Shown here piece after piece: positions 62,701 through 64,000 of a stretch of 64,000 bases of DNA (position 1 is its first letter; every line of letters starts with the position of its first letter). Under the pieces are notes generated by a model, which had not been told where the DNA came from, made no database searches, and worked only from the letters and a program-made list of their open reading frames with translations. The translations under genes and the position numbers were made by a program. Source of the stretch: Maylandia zebra (taxonomy: Eukaryota; Chordata; Actinopteri; Cichliformes; Cichlidae). The DNA is taken from contig NC_135176.1 of assembly GCF_041146795.1 (NCBI RefSeq), positions 29,479,786-29,543,785 on the forward strand, in the 5' to 3' direction.

Positions 62701-64000
62701 AGGTCGTGTCCTGCAACCGAACAAAAGAGCAGAGCGGGCTTGTTTCAATGCGCTTATTCTGCAGCGCTGCTTCCAGTGCCAGCCCCATCATCACACCAAC
62801 ACACACACACTCTGCTAATAAGCTGTTGATGTATTTGCACACACAAACCTTGGGTGGTTATTGGTCTGTGTGCACTTGAACTTGAGGAATGTGTGTATGC
62901 TGCATGAAAATTTCTACTACGTGCAATTCAATTTACTTAAAAGGCGCATCCCTGTTTTTACTGATGGTGGGTAACAATTAACAACAGAAACAATAGGCAA
63001 ATGCATGAATTAAAGAGGCACAATTAAGAAGGGAAAACTAAATCTATGATGAATTCAAAATGAGCAAAACTGATTTTACAGTGAAAACGAGTTTTGGCCA
63101 AATGCACCAGTCGCTGAAGTGGTTTACAATAGAAATGCCTATCATGCATTCCAAACAGCCTCGATGCAGTGATTAGTACTATAAACATGACAAGAACATA
63201 AACCTGAGGGCGGGGAATAAATGGGAGTATTATTTGTGTCGTGTACGTGGGTTCTGATTTTCTGTTGGCTTATTCTTAACTTATTATTCATTGTGATTCT
63301 TTTCTAATCCTCGCCAAACAAACTCAAAAAAGTCATTGTATAACGAATAAGCATACTCCTTGTGTTTGAGAGGACGAAACAAAGTACTAAAGACTGGCGT
63401 GAGCGGCGTTCCGTGCCTTTTTTGCATATTGCTATATGCACATGTCTCTGTGTGTACATTTGTATGTGCGTATTACTGTTAGAGCGTGTTTCCTGCAGGG
63501 CTAGGATAGATGGCCGCCATTCATCGCCGGTAAACTGCCCTGTCATCAGTGGAATCTGAGCACCTGGTGAAACGAAAGTCTTGGGTATTTACTGAGGGGG
63601 AGAAAAAAAAAGTGAAAACAAAAACAGACTCTCTGTTTCCTTCTGACTGAGAGCTCCTTTCACGATGGGACACAAACAGGTTCTGTAGTGCCGGGGTGCT
63701 GGCAGCTGTCACCTTTGGGTGCCCTTGGTCATGTCCCCTTACTGGACTGATGTTGATCTGTCTTCCTGTCAGCATCTGTACGCTGATACAAACACAAGCA
63801 AACTCTCCATATGCTCTTTTCATGAAGGCATGAAGAGAAAGGTTAGGGCTCTCATCAAAGAATATTTACAGAGAATACCAGCTACTTGGAAATGCACAGA
63901 ATGTACATATTTTTAAGTTGACCAACTTTGAAAGAGCTTTAAAAATGCAATCGACTTAAAACGAGTCCCTGCCAAAAGCAAGAACTCTCCTGTCTCGACT
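59734..64000 (-). other. First intron or 5' region of the klf5-type gene
   Basis: No exon 1 candidate in phase 0 and no KLF5 N-terminal wording was found on the minus strand up to 64000. Exon 1 probably lies beyond the window. A decayed dispersed repeat occupies 60715-61145. Nothing else is recognised. Confidence 0.6.
60715..61145 (+). repeat. Decayed copy of the dispersed LINE-related repeat
   Basis: GGGCGACCATCTGCTGCAAC, CGGTTGGGAGAGAGGG, GCATCATGGGAGGTCCCGAT and ATTAATGGCTTTGCATGTAA follow the order of the teleost repeat family also found at 19375-19880, with internal deletions. Confidence 0.55.

Noticed and set aside
63521-63823. 100-codon minus-strand frame as klf5-type exon 1
   Set aside because: No KLF5 N-terminal wording and no phase-0 donor that joins the exon at 59733.

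Overview
The window is vertebrate nuclear DNA, almost certainly from a ray-finned (teleost) fish and probably a percomorph of cichlid type. It has intron-split genes with GT/AG boundaries, long CA/TG microsatellites, tRNA-headed SINEs whose tails end in the fish-typical AAAGCGCTATA(C/T)AAATGCAG form, and relics of several Tc1-like elements known from fish. It contains two Kruppel-like transcription factor genes facing each other, separated by about 20 kb rich in mobile-element remains.

Plus strand, about 12.46-24.93 kb: the last five coding exons of a klf8-type gene. The visible 305 residues carry a PVDLS (CtBP-binding) motif, a VKKE sumoylation-type site, a KLF8-like middle region and three C2H2 fingers. 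The 5' exon(s) were not found; they lie in or before the first 12 kb, which is otherwise microsatellites, purine/pyrimidine tracts and unremarkable sequence. The 8.6-kb intron holds a SINE split by a nested ISL2EU-like DNA transposon, a LINE fragment and a CpG/GA-rich block. The 3' UTR may run to about 30.24 kb.

Minus strand, about 59.73-49.24 kb: the last three coding exons of a klf5-type gene (390 residues visible), with a conserved phosphodegron-like block, a PPPY motif and the characteristic 60-bp exon inside the finger region. Exon 1 was not found and probably lies beyond 64 kb. Its 3' UTR probably extends to about 45.94 kb. The convergent klf8/klf5-like pair mirrors the convergent KLF12/KLF5 pair of human chromosome 13, as expected of a duplicated ancestral pair.

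Between the genes (30.5-45.7 kb): three decayed Tc1-like relics, one apparently intact, intron-containing IS630/Tc1-type transposon (34577-36933, TA target duplication, 438-residue DD35E transposase), a hAT-like miniature element, a fold-back miniature element, a tRNA-Val(UAC) gene, several tRNA-like relics and SINE pieces. The two most interesting items are the intact spliced transposon and the nested ISL2EU-like derivative, which has kept the convergent first exons of its two genes. All identifications come from reading the sequence and from memory of the families; no database search was run.
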